Assembly (NCBI GenBank): GCA_945898015.1
Contig: CAMDGM010000024.1
Coordinates: forward strand, 1 to 49,109
Reading direction: 5' to 3'
Length of the DNA: 49,109 bases
Source: PVC group bacterium
Lineage (GTDB): Bacteria > Verrucomicrobiota > Kiritimatiellia > CAIKKV01
Shown here piece by piece: positions 7,872 through 18,570 of this stretch. The position numbers and the translations under genes were made by a program. The first letter of the stretch is position 1. The number at the start of each line of letters is the position of its first letter. The notes beneath the pieces are model-generated. The model searched no databases. It had not been told where the DNA came from and was given only the letters and a program-made list of their open reading frames with translations.

Positions 7872-8197
7872 GATGTCCTCCGTTTGTATGACTGCCAATA
7901 GTGTTTAGCGGTTGCAATGTCCCGCGTTTGCGATCGTTTGTCTCCACCGCAGAGCAGGATCACGAGAATGTCTCCGTCCTGTCCGAAATAAACCCGGTAT
8001 CCCGGACCGAAATCCATCCGAAGTTCCATGACCCCGTCGCCCACCGGCTTGCAGTCGCCGAGGTTACCGAGGCGGACCCGGTTGAGCCTGACCCGTATCC
8101 GGGCACGTCCCTGTAGATCACGAAGAGAGTGAAGCCATTCCCGAAAGGGGTTGTCGCCCGTTTCTGTCAGGTACTCCCGAAGTTCCCGCTCTTTCAT
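7868..8197 (-). CDS. HigB/Gp49-like toxin of a type II toxin-antitoxin pair
   Basis: 109 aa. The N-terminus (NPFREWLHSLRD) and the segment ARIRVRLNRVRLGNLGDCKP, with GVMELRMDFGPGYRVYFGQD, LVILLCGGDKRSQTRDIATA and a C-terminal WQSYKRR, match the phage-derived Gp49-like/HigB family of the RelE superfamily; members cleave mRNA on the ribosome. Only about eight bases separate the start from the probable -10, so the leader is very short. The module sits between two long direct repeats. Confidence 0.88.
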   Translation of the reverse strand: MKERELREYLTETGDNPFREWLHSLRDLQGRARIRVRLNRVRLGNLGDCKPVGDGVMELRMDFGPGYRVYFGQDGDILVILLCGGDKRSQTRDIATAKHYWQSYKRRTS

Positions 8198-8207
8198 TCT
8201 TCCAAAT

Positions 8208-8223
8208 GTAGCTTATAGGCTAC
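8208..8223 (-). promoter_or_regulatory. Palindromic operator overlapping the toxin-antitoxin -10
   Basis: GTAGCTTATAGGCTAC is a palindrome with two central mismatches; on the reverse strand it reads GTAGCCTATAAGCTAC and contains TATAAG, a plausible -10. It ends 11 bp before the toxin start. Position and symmetry fit an autorepression site for the HTH antitoxin. No good -35 was found at standard spacing. Confidence 0.6.
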
Positions 8224-8268
8224 TTCGGTGCAAGCGTATTCTTTGGTGGCCAAGGGGTTTGGGCTTCG

Positions 8269-8526
8269 CATTTCACAATGGGCTTAAATCGGGAACGGGG
8301 GCCGGCGGGTGGCTTTGGGGTGAGCGGGATGCCAGCGCGAGCACGGCGCGGGGGATGGTGACGAGAGAGTGGTGAGGCAGATAGATGCCGGGCTCGTAGA
8401 AGCTGTGAATAAAGCGTACGGTCTGTGTAGGCCGCGCGCTACGAGCGCGGCACGGCTACACGAATAGCTATGCCATGAAAAGCACCAGAAAGTGTGAGAC
8501 GCCGGGCTCGTAGCGCCCGGCCTACC
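8269..8526 (+). repeat. Long direct repeat, copy 3 (about 258 bp)
   Basis: Second full copy of the unit at 7044-7306. Its right end continues into ccagagaagacg, which in copy 1 is found only after an extra segment of about 57 bp (7307-7362). Copy 3 therefore looks like the uninterrupted form. Confidence 0.85.
8425..8461. repeat. GC-rich imperfect palindrome, copy 2
   Basis: Identical to 7205-7241, inside the second long repeat. Confidence 0.75.
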
Positions 8527-8558
8527 AGAGAAGACGTCATGCTGAGGGTCTGTCTTTA

Positions 8559-8618
8559 CATTTCACTTTGGGCTTAAATCGGGAACGGGGGCCGGCGGGT
8601 GGCTTTGGGTTGAGCGGG
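8559..8618 (+). repeat. Short copy 4 of the repeat core
   Basis: About 60 bp from catttcactttgggctt to ttgagcggg. Like copy 2, it lacks the palindromic part of the long unit. Confidence 0.8.
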
Positions 8619-8774
8619 GGAGAGAGGGTGTTTGGGCGTAGGCTGTTAGGCGGGGAAGGGCGGAGGGAAGATAGGTTCAGGGGTTCACGGTTCAACGGTT
8701 CCCCGGCAAACGGTGGCCGCCACGCGGTTGATCGAATCGCGCTGCAAGGCGCAGGATCCGGGAAACGTCACGCT

Positions 8775-10013
8775 CTAGCCGTTTTTCACCATTTCCATGA
8801 CGATGCGTTCCCACTCGAAGATGTTTTCAGGCCGGCCGTTGCAGGTGCTGATGTCCTTGAGGACCAGGTCGCAGGAGCAGCCGTGGCGTTGGCAGGCTTT
8901 CAGGATGGTCCCGATCTCCTTGCGGAGCTGGACGGGGTCCAGGCGGTCGGTGGCGACGGATGCCGGGTTGGGTTTGGACGAGAGCACATACTTCCGGCCG
9001 ATCGCTTCCGCGGCGATGTTGACGTCCGCCCACGGCGTGATCGAAACTTTGCGCAGGTTCGGGATCTTTTGGACGATGTCCATCTTCCGGTCGAGCGGTT
9101 CGCAGCAGCCGTAATAGACCAGCCCGCAATGGGACAGGGGCTCCTTGATATAATCGATGTCGAACTCCTCGTGCATCGCCCCCGATACCGAGGCGAAGAT
9201 CTGGGCCACGGCCCGGCCCCAGACGTTCTTCAAGGTGACATGCTCCCCGTCAAAACCGGCCCCCGGCAAGTCGCTTGCCAGGATGGGCGTGCAGTGCAGG
9301 GAGTGGGGGTCGTGGTCGAACAAGCCCAGCGCCTCGGTCTGCCTGATCGCATCCCATCGGATGTCGTGCAGCTTGCGCACCAGGCGGTGCATGAACTCGG
9401 GGCGGTCCGCCAGGTCGACCAGCAGGTTGTTGACGCCGCGGTACATCGACACGTCATCCCAGGTCTGGAACGACGCATATTCAATCCCTTTGAGACGCAC
9501 CGGCAGGATGTCGCCGATTGCGTCCCCGACGAGGTGAAATCGCCGCAGGGTGTCTTCCGGGTCGTAGGAGATGACCGTCGGGTGGAGCTTGTCGAGGTCG
9601 GCGTCCGTGGCGAGCTGGTCGTGATATTCGTGCGACCGGATCGTGTCGCGCCCTTCCTGGGCCAGCGTCCGTTCGTCAACCGAGATGCCGATTCCCGTGG
9701 ATTTGATCTTTTTGTGAACCGGCACGTACGGGGTGAGGATCATGTCGGCCGGCAGATGCCGGGCCTTGTAGAGGGTCGAGCGCAGGAACCATTCCACCTG
9801 GCGCAGGACCGGATCCTCGCACCGCAGGGTCAGTTCGTCGCCGATCGCCATTTCGGTCCAGGGCAGTTCATCGATCAGGACGACGGGCCGGATCGGCTTC
9901 AGGTCGTTCACCGCGCGGTGCAGCTTGCGGTTTTCCAGAAAGCGCTCTTGCCGGGAGAGGAGAAGGTATTCGCCGGCCAGCTTACGCAGAATGTTTCTAT
10001 CCGTGAGGTTCAT
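8775..10013 (-). CDS. Uroporphyrinogen decarboxylase (URO-D) superfamily protein, probable methyltransferase-type
   Basis: 412 aa. The layout (N-terminal RPVVLIDELPWTEM, central VGDAIGDILPVRLKGIEYAS, Cys/His-rich HCGLVYYGCCEPLDRKMD, and C-terminal KACQRHGCSCDLVLKDISTC) resembles URO-D-fold proteins related to corrinoid-dependent methyltransferases such as MtaA and CmuA rather than the heme enzyme HemE. No heme gene or corrinoid-binding protein lies nearby, so substrate and partner are unknown. The cysteines near residues 310 and 380 could bind zinc, as in cobamide:CoM methyltransferases. TATAAA only eight bases before the ATG hints at a very short or absent leader. It stands alone, divergent from purB. 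Confidence 0.7.
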   Translation of the reverse strand: MNLTDRNILRKLAGEYLLLSRQERFLENRKLHRAVNDLKPIRPVVLIDELPWTEMAIGDELTLRCEDPVLRQVEWFLRSTLYKARHLPADMILTPYVPVHKKIKSTGIGISVDERTLAQEGRDTIRSHEYHDQLATDADLDKLHPTVISYDPEDTLRRFHLVGDAIGDILPVRLKGIEYASFQTWDDVSMYRGVNNLLVDLADRPEFMHRLVRKLHDIRWDAIRQTEALGLFDHDPHSLHCTPILASDLPGAGFDGEHVTLKNVWGRAVAQIFASVSGAMHEEFDIDYIKEPLSHCGLVYYGCCEPLDRKMDIVQKIPNLRKVSITPWADVNIAAEAIGRKYVLSSKPNPASVATDRLDPVQLRKEIGTILKACQRHGCSCDLVLKDISTCNGRPENIFEWERIVMEMVKNG

Positions 10014-10149
10014 CGGCGCCCTTTATATTGATAACCGGACGATGCCACCCGTGTCCTATTGACGCCAGGGGTGCGTGCGTGAAGAGTATACGCGAAGGAG
10101 TCCGTTCTTCAAAAGTCCAATTTTCCGGCATAGGCCCTCCAGTTTTAGG

Positions 10150-10178
10150 CTGACAGTTCTCCGGCGGCTTTCTATACT
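10150..10178 (+). promoter_or_regulatory. sigma70-type promoter of the purB operon
   Basis: CTGACA at 10150-10155 and TATACT at 10173-10178 are separated by exactly 17 bp. Predicted start is near 10185, followed closely by AGAGGAG at 10191-10197 and the purB ATG. Confidence 0.75.
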
Positions 10179-10202
10179 GGTGCGCTAATTAGAGGAGCGG
10201 CC

Positions 10203-11495
<1,293 letters not shown>

Positions 11496-11506
11496 AGGGA
11501 GCGGGC

Positions 11507-12541
11507 ATGAAGAAGAAAAGCGTTTCCGCGTATGCGGCGGCCGGCGTGAATATCGACGAGAAGATGGCGGGGATCGACGCCATCAAGAAGATGGTCAAAA
11601 CCACGGCCACCTCCGGCGTCCTGACCGGCATCGGGTCGTTCGGCGGCATGTTCCGGTCGCCCGGCAAGGACCAGATTCTCGTGGCCAGCACGGACGGCGT
11701 GGGCACCAAGCTCAAGATTGCCACCCTCACGGGCCGGCACGACACGGTGGGGCAGGACATTGTCAACCACTGCGTCAACGACATCTTGGTGCAGGGCGCC
11801 AAGCCCCTCTTTTTCATGGATTATATCGGCACCTCCAAGGTGGACCGCCGGGTTATGGCCGATCTGGTCAAGGGGATGTGCGTGGCCTGCCGGCAAAACG
11901 GATGCGCCCTGCTCGGCGGCGAGACCGCCGAGATGCCGGGTGTCTATCCGCCGGGCGAGTATGACCTCGTCGGCACGATCGTGGGGGTGGTGGATAAGCG
12001 GGCGGTTATCACGGGCCAGGCTATCCGGCCCGGCGACGTCATCATTGGCCTGCCCTCCTCGGGCCTGCACACGAACGGCTATTCCCTGGCCCGCAAGATT
12101 ATCTTCGAAACGGCGGGGCTCAAAGTGAAGGACCTATTCCCGGGCACCACGAAAAGCGTGGCGGAGTTGCTGTTGGCTGTGCACCGTAGTTACCTGAAGC
12201 CGGTCACGGCGCTCCAGCGCAGCGTCCGCATCTGCGGCCTGGCCCATATTACGGGCGGCGGGTTCCCGGACAATGTGCCGCGGGTGTTGCCGAAGGGCGT
12301 GACGGCGGTGTTCGACCGGTCGGCCTGGAAGGTGCCGCCCCTGTTCGCCTTTCTGCAGGAGGCGGGGCGCGTGGATCGCGAAGAGATGTACCGCGTGTTC
12401 AATATGGGCATTGGCATGGTGATCGTGGTGCGGAAGGCGGATGAGGCCAAGGCCCTGGCCGCGCTGAAGGCTAGCCGTGCCCAGCCGATCCGGATCGGGC
12501 GCATTGAAAAAGGGCACGAATCCGTTCGTCTGGAGCATTGA
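11507..12541 (+). CDS. purM: Phosphoribosylformylglycinamidine cyclo-ligase (AIR synthetase)
   Basis: A GTG at 11492 overlaps the purB stop, but AAGGGAG at 11495-11501 is correctly spaced for ATG 11507 (344 aa, MKKKSVSAYAAAGVN). It converts FGAM to AIR with ATP. PurM motifs present: AGVNIDEK, ASTDGVGTKLKIA, VNDILVQGAKPLFFMDY, GGETAEMPGVYPPGEYDLVG, and HITGGGFPDNVPRVLP in the C-terminal domain. Only 11 bp separate it from purB, so the two form an operon. Confidence 0.95.
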   Translation: MKKKSVSAYAAAGVNIDEKMAGIDAIKKMVKTTATSGVLTGIGSFGGMFRSPGKDQILVASTDGVGTKLKIATLTGRHDTVGQDIVNHCVNDILVQGAKPLFFMDYIGTSKVDRRVMADLVKGMCVACRQNGCALLGGETAEMPGVYPPGEYDLVGTIVGVVDKRAVITGQAIRPGDVIIGLPSSGLHTNGYSLARKIIFETAGLKVKDLFPGTTKSVAELLLAVHRSYLKPVTALQRSVRICGLAHITGGGFPDNVPRVLPKGVTAVFDRSAWKVPPLFAFLQEAGRVDREEMYRVFNMGIGMVIVVRKADEAKALAALKASRAQPIRIGRIEKGHESVRLEH

Positions 12542-12565
12542 TCACCGGCCGCTTGTGGACAACTT

Positions 12566-13372
12566 ATGAAAGCAGCACGGATAGCAGGGGCGCTTCTGCT
12601 GGTCGCCCCGGCGGTGTTCGCGGGCGTCATCCGGCTGGATGTGGCGGTGATGAGTCACGCGAACGCCGAGGAGACCTCGGTCCTGGTGGTGCTTCAGAAT
12701 TCCGGAGATGAGGCCGCCCGCGAGGTCCGTGTCGAGGGGGTGCTGGCCGGTCTGGCCCGCACGAACGCGCCAGTGGATCTGGCCCCGGAGGCCTCGTCCG
12801 AGGCGGAGATGATTTTCCCATCGTCCGCGCTTCCCCCGGGCCTGCATATGGCGGAATTCCGGGTGCGTTACCGGGACGGCAATGGCTATCCGTTTTCCAC
12901 CGTTGCTGTCAGACCGGTGCAAGCCGGCGCCGCGCCGGGGCCGGCCCGTGTGTCCGCCACGCTGGTTCCTGCGGTGCTCACGGATACCGGCCGCCTGCGT
13001 GCCCGGCTGTGGCTTCAGGCCGGGGCGTCTCCGGCGACGGTGTCGCTGCGGCTCCTGGTGGCGGACGATTTGGCGTGTGACATGCCCGACCGTACGGTGG
13101 CGCTCTTTCCGGGCCGCCCGGTGATGGTGGAGGCGGCGTTGTCCAATCGGACCGGCCGCGCGGGCAGCGTGTATCCGGTCTTTATCATCGTCACCGAAGC
13201 CGGCCGTGGCCCTGTTCGCGAAATGGCGGCGCGGGGCGTGATTACGCTGGAACGCGGCGGCGCCACCGCGTTTCCCTGGCCGGGGCTGGCCTTTGCGGTG
13301 GCGATGATTCTGGCGCTCCTGTTTGTGATCGCCCAGGCCGGCGGGAAAGGACGGCGCTCCCGTGAAACCTGA
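12566..13372 (+). CDS. Exported protein with Ig-like fold and C-terminal membrane anchor, function unknown
   Basis: 268 aa. Signal peptide MKAARIAGALLLVAPAVFAG; a beta-rich extracytoplasmic region of about 200 residues (VLVVLQNSGDEAAREVRVEG, LPPGLHMAEFRVRYRD) reminiscent of NEW3/CARDB-type Ig-like domains; one C-terminal transmembrane helix (LAFAVAMILALLFVIA) and a basic tail. It starts 24 bp after purM and overlaps the next gene by 11 bp, so it is probably co-transcribed and coupled with the glycosyltransferase fusion. A role with that enzyme at the membrane is inference. Confidence 0.6.
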   Translation: MKAARIAGALLLVAPAVFAGVIRLDVAVMSHANAEETSVLVVLQNSGDEAAREVRVEGVLAGLARTNAPVDLAPEASSEAEMIFPSSALPPGLHMAEFRVRYRDGNGYPFSTVAVRPVQAGAAPGPARVSATLVPAVLTDTGRLRARLWLQAGASPATVSLRLLVADDLACDMPDRTVALFPGRPVMVEAALSNRTGRAGSVYPVFIIVTEAGRGPVREMAARGVITLERGGATAFPWPGLAFAVAMILALLFVIAQAGGKGRRSRET

Positions 13373-16300
13373 GCCCCGCCCTCCGGAGTTTGAACGCCGC
13401 GCATTGGGGTGGGGGACCGCAGCGTTGCTGGCCGTGATAGCCGGATTCATGCTGGGGCATATTCCCTGGCGGCTCCTGATGCTGGATACGACGACAGCCG
13501 GGGGCGACACGCCTGCGCATTTATATCTTGCCTCGCACCTGGCGAAGACCCTGTTCGGCGAAGGGCAGATTGTGTCGTGGGCCGGCGGCTGGTGGTGCGG
13601 GTTTCCGATGTTCCGGTATTACTTTCCCTTGCCCTACCTGTTGATGGCGCTGCTCAGTCAGGTGGCGCCGTTCAACATCGCGTTCAAACTGGTCACCGTT
13701 TTGGGTGTGTTTATGCTTCCGGTTTGCGCCTGGGGCGCGGGCCGCCTGATGCGGCTGCCCCGGCCGGCGCCTATGCTTCTGGCCGTGGCGTCCGTTCTGT
13801 TTCTCTTTGTCCGCACGCATTCGATGTGGGGCGTGAACCTGTCGAGCACCCTGGCGGGCATGATCGCCAACAGCCTGAGCTTTCCGCTCATGCTGCTGGC
13901 GGTGGCCTCGGCCTGGCGCGATGCCGACGACGGGGTGTTCCGGGTCCGGACCGTGTTGTTGTTGGTGCTGACGCTGATGTCCCATTTTTTCACCAGCGTC
14001 ATGGCGGGCCTGACAATCGCGTTCATCCCGTTTCTCTACCTGCGCGAACGCCGGTTTGTGAAGACCGCGGGCCTGTTGGCGGGCGAGGGCCTGTTGGCGG
14101 TTCTCATGACGGCCTGGTGGCTCCTGCCGCTGGTGATCCGGCGCGCGTCCAGCATGGATTTTGGCACGGCTTGGAACGTGGCGCTGGGGCAGACGCTGCC
14201 GCCGTATGCGCCTTGGTTGTTGCCGCTGGTGGTGGCGGCGGCGCTGGTGGCATGGCGGCGGGGAACGAAGGCGGTCGGGCTGTTTTTTTGGATGGGGGTG
14301 GTGGCGTTCCTGCTGTTCTGGAAGGGCTCGATGCTATCGCCGGTTTTCGTGAACATCCGTCTGTGGCCTTTCCTCTATTTCGCCTGGCTGGCGCTGGCGG
14401 CCTGCGGGGCGGGGCTCCTGCTGGCGGGGCGGCGGAAGGAATGGCTCATGACGGCCGCGCTGGCGCTGGCCGCGCTGGCGACGGTGGAGATGGCGGAACG
14501 CGACGATTCCTGGGCGGTCCGCCCGGGCGTGGAAGCGGCGCCGCCGGCGAGGCCGTGTGCGGAATGGAATTATGAGGGCTTGGAGCGCAAGCCGGAATGG
14601 CCGGTGTTCCAGCGACTGATCGAGCCGTTGCGCGGCACGCCGGGGCGGCTGGCCAACGAACTGAACGCCGGGAATACGGTGTTGGGCTCCGTGCGGGTGT
14701 TTGAAGCGGTTCCGCATCTGATCGGAAAGCCGGTGCTCGAGGGGGGGCTGGTCAACTCCGCCGTGGGCTCGATGTTCGCCTATTACCTGCAAAGTGAATC
14801 GTCCCTGAATGCGGCGGGATTTCCGGAGATCGTCAAGCCGTCGTCGTTTAATCCGGCGCATGCCACTGCGCACTTCCGGTTGTTCAATGTGAAGCATTTC
14901 ATCGCGCGGAGCCCGGAGGTCCGGGCGGCTTTTGCGGCGCTGCCCGAATGGCGTACGCTCCGGAACGAGGACGGCTGGACGTTGTTCGAGCTGACTACGC
15001 ATGACGGCCGATATGTGCGGATTCCGAAGTTTCAGCCCGTGGGCGTGCTGACCACGCGGTGGAAGGAGTGCGCCCTGGAATGGCTGTATACGTTTGAAGC
15101 GCTGGAGCAGCCATTTGTGTTCCTGGAGCCCGGCAGCCGGGCCGCCGGGCGGTTTCCGGGTCCGGTGATTGACGAGGTGATGTTCCGGCGTTATCTGGCC
15201 GCGGTGAAGGATGCGGGCGTGTCGCAGGCCGGCATGCCGCCGGTGTTTGGCATACCGACCACGGCGGGGGAGATGGTGGAAGAGGCCGGCGGCGTGGAGG
15301 GCCGGTTTGGGTTCCGGACCACGGCCCCCGGCCAACCGCACATCGTGGCCAGCATGTTCGATCCGGATTGGCGTTCGAAGGAGGGCGAGGTGTATCGGGT
15401 GACACCGGGTTTCCTTCTGGTGTATCCCGGGTCCGGGCAGGTCCAGCTTACATTTGGTCGCACGGGGTGGGATTGGCTGGCCTTGGGTCTGACGCTGTGC
15501 GGCTGGGGGATCTGGGTGGGTTTGGGCTGGCCCCGGCGGCCGGCGGCGGAGGCTTGGCGGGCGGGCTTGTTGAAGACCCTGGATGCCACGCTGGGTCCGG
15601 CCTGCTGCCGCCTGGCCGGGTGGTGGCGGCATCGTCAGGGTGAGGACGGCGAGAGCGCGAGTCCGTTGGGTGATCTCCCGCCGGAGCGGATTCTCGTCAT
15701 CCGGCCGGGCGGGATGGGGGATATGATCCTGTTGATTCCCGTTCTTCGCCGGCTGATTGAGGCCTTTCCCGGCGTGGCGGTGGATGTGGTGTGCGAGCGC
15801 CGGAACCGGGAGGTGCTGGCGCTCTCCGGTCTGCCGCTGGAGATTTTGGAAGCCGATGCGGCGCCGCTCCGGGTGTGGATGGCGGTGAGGCGGCGGCGGT
15901 ATGACGTGGCGGTGGATACGGAGCAGTTCCATCACCTTTCCGCCCTGCTCGCGCTGGCCTCGGGCGCGCCGGTGCGGATCGGGTTCAAGGTCAATCCGAT
16001 CCGGAACCCGCTCTACACCCACCTGATCGGGTACGAGATGGAAGGTTACGAAGGACTTCAATTTCTCCGGCTACTGGAGCCGCTGGGCGTGGCGGGTGGA
16101 GGTTATCGGCTGGAGGGAAGCCTGCGGCCCGCGTTTGGCAAGGTGCGGACGGTGATCCGGGAAGAGGCGGAGCGCCTGGCCGCAGGAGGCCGGCTGGTGG
16201 CGGTGCATGCCGGCGGCACCAGCGAGGGCAAGCGGTGGGGCGGGGACCGGTTTGCGCAACTGGTCCGGAGTCTGCTGGCGGAGGGGCGAAATCGCGTGGT

Positions 16301-16691
16301 GCTGGTGGGCGGCCCGGAGGACCGGGGTGTGAGCGAGGCCGTGCGGCGTCAGGTGGATTTGGGCGATGGCCGTTTGGCGGATTGGACGGGCCGCCTGTCC
16401 CTGGCCGAGACCGCCTGGATGCTGGCGCAAAGCCGCGTGTTTGCGGGGGGCGATTCCGGCGTGGCGCATCTGGCGGCGGCGTTGGGCGTCAGCACGGTGG
16501 TGCTGTTCGGGCCGGGCGATCCGCGCAAGTGGGGGCTGGCGGATGCGCGGCACCGCGTGATTCGGCGGAACCTGGCCTGTTCGCCGTGCGCGGTATTCGG
16601 CTATCAGCATCCGTGCCGGGACTTGGCCTGCCTGGCGGAAATCAAGGTGCCGGAAGTGGCGGAGGCGGTGACGCGGTTGCTGGAGGCGTAA
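13362..16691 (+). CDS. Fusion of a polytopic GT-C-like membrane protein and a GT9 (heptosyltransferase-type) domain
   Basis: 1109 aa from a GTG start that overlaps the previous gene. Residues 1-370 contain about ten hydrophobic helices with an early GGDTPAHLYLASHLAK motif and WWCGFPMFRYYFPLPYLLMA, like PTPS-related/GT-C membrane glycosyltransferases. Residues 370-680 are an extracytoplasmic domain, followed by another helix near 700. From about residue 765 a complete GT9 domain follows: ILVIRPGGMGDMILLIPVLR, VAVHAGGTSEGKRWGGDRFA, VLVGGPED, AGGDSGVAHLAAALGVSTVV, LFGPGDPRKWG. GT9 enzymes transfer ADP-heptose to the lipopolysaccharide core. Such domains are normally separate proteins. No frameshift or internal stop is seen across the junction. 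Confidence 0.8.
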   Translation: MKPEPRPPEFERRALGWGTAALLAVIAGFMLGHIPWRLLMLDTTTAGGDTPAHLYLASHLAKTLFGEGQIVSWAGGWWCGFPMFRYYFPLPYLLMALLSQVAPFNIAFKLVTVLGVFMLPVCAWGAGRLMRLPRPAPMLLAVASVLFLFVRTHSMWGVNLSSTLAGMIANSLSFPLMLLAVASAWRDADDGVFRVRTVLLLVLTLMSHFFTSVMAGLTIAFIPFLYLRERRFVKTAGLLAGEGLLAVLMTAWWLLPLVIRRASSMDFGTAWNVALGQTLPPYAPWLLPLVVAAALVAWRRGTKAVGLFFWMGVVAFLLFWKGSMLSPVFVNIRLWPFLYFAWLALAACGAGLLLAGRRKEWLMTAALALAALATVEMAERDDSWAVRPGVEAAPPARPCAEWNYEGLERKPEWPVFQRLIEPLRGTPGRLANELNAGNTVLGSVRVFEAVPHLIGKPVLEGGLVNSAVGSMFAYYLQSESSLNAAGFPEIVKPSSFNPAHATAHFRLFNVKHFIARSPEVRAAFAALPEWRTLRNEDGWTLFELTTHDGRYVRIPKFQPVGVLTTRWKECALEWLYTFEALEQPFVFLEPGSRAAGRFPGPVIDEVMFRRYLAAVKDAGVSQAGMPPVFGIPTTAGEMVEEAGGVEGRFGFRTTAPGQPHIVASMFDPDWRSKEGEVYRVTPGFLLVYPGSGQVQLTFGRTGWDWLALGLTLCGWGIWVGLGWPRRPAAEAWRAGLLKTLDATLGPACCRLAGWWRHRQGEDGESASPLGDLPPERILVIRPGGMGDMILLIPVLRRLIEAFPGVAVDVVCERRNREVLALSGLPLEILEADAAPLRVWMAVRRRRYDVAVDTEQFHHLSALLALASGAPVRIGFKVNPIRNPLYTHLIGYEMEGYEGLQFLRLLEPLGVAGGGYRLEGSLRPAFGKVRTVIREEAERLAAGGRLVAVHAGGTSEGKRWGGDRFAQLVRSLLAEGRNRVVLVGGPEDRGVSEAVRRQVDLGDGRLADWTGRLSLAETAWMLAQSRVFAGGDSGVAHLAAALGVSTVVLFGPGDPRKWGLADARHRVIRRNLACSPCAVFGYQHPCRDLACLAEIKVPEVAEAVTRLLEA

Positions 16692-16702
16692 GGATTGCGG
16701 CG

Positions 16703-17032
16703 TTACTTGCCGGCGGGCGCGACGGGGCCGACCTGGGGGGCGTCGTGGATGACCTTGTAGATGGTCTCGGATTCGCGGACCATGCCGAACTGTTCGCGCA
16801 CGAGGCGCTCGACGAACCGGGGATCGGTGTGGAACTGGGTCTGCCGGTTCTGGTAATCGTGGATGCGGGTTTCGATGTCCGTGTTTTTGGCGAGCAGTTC
16901 TTCCTTTTTCTGCCGCAAGTCGCTCATGCGGGTGTATTCGGGAATGAAGATATAGAGCACCCCGATGACGCTGACGGCAATCACCACGAACAGGGAGATT
17001 TTAAAAAGAAGAGTCCAAAACGTGTTATTCAT
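16703..17032 (-). CDS. Septum formation initiator (FtsB/DivIC-like)
   Basis: The frame is open to 17092, but the domain fits a start at ATG 17032 (109 aa, MNNTFWTLLFKI). One N-terminal transmembrane helix (KISLFVVIAVSVIGVLYIF) is followed by a coiled coil (MSDLRQKKEELLAKNTDIET) and the family ending (DPRFVERLVREQFGMVRESE). This is the FtsB/DivIC layout, which bridges FtsL and FtsQ in the divisome. It lies downstream of eno on the same strand, a neighbourhood seen in many bacteria, but the eno terminator separates them. No clear Shine-Dalgarno sequence was seen. It converges on the GT9 fusion with an 11 bp gap. Confidence 0.8.
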   Translation of the reverse strand: MNNTFWTLLFKISLFVVIAVSVIGVLYIFIPEYTRMSDLRQKKEELLAKNTDIETRIHDYQNRQTQFHTDPRFVERLVREQFGMVRESETIYKVIHDAPQVGPVAPAGK

Positions 17033-17095
17033 GGTGCCGCTGAAAGAGGTTGAAGATGCCGGATAGTCTAGCGCGATAGGGCATGGGTGCAAGGG

Positions 17096-17131
17096 AAAAA
17101 ACAGGCCGCCGGAAAAGTCCGGCGGCCTGTT
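17096..17131 (-). terminator. Intrinsic terminator of eno
   Basis: A perfect 13-bp stem (17101-17113 with 17118-17130, GC-rich) with a four-base loop is followed on the reverse strand by six T residues (17101-17096). It lies 25 bp after the eno stop. Confidence 0.88.
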
Positions 17132-17155
17132 CGGTTTTCGGGATGACGCAGCCGG

Positions 17156-18568
<1,413 letters not shown>

Positions 18569-18570
18569 TT

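Larger units (their letters stand above)
8224..8774. other. Gene-free repeat-rich spacer
   Basis: Holds the second long repeat (8269-8526) and a fourth short core copy (8559-8618). The rest, 8619-8774, is GC-rich with small ggttc-type direct repeats around 8674-8703 and shows no gene. A long forward open frame here continues opposite the URO-D-like gene and is its antisense shadow. Confidence 0.65.

Noticed and set aside
8568..10031. A 487-codon forward open frame opposite the URO-D-like gene
   Set aside because: It has no recognisable domain, is arginine/valine/aspartate-rich as expected for the antisense of a GC-rich gene, and the reverse-strand frame has clear family motifs.
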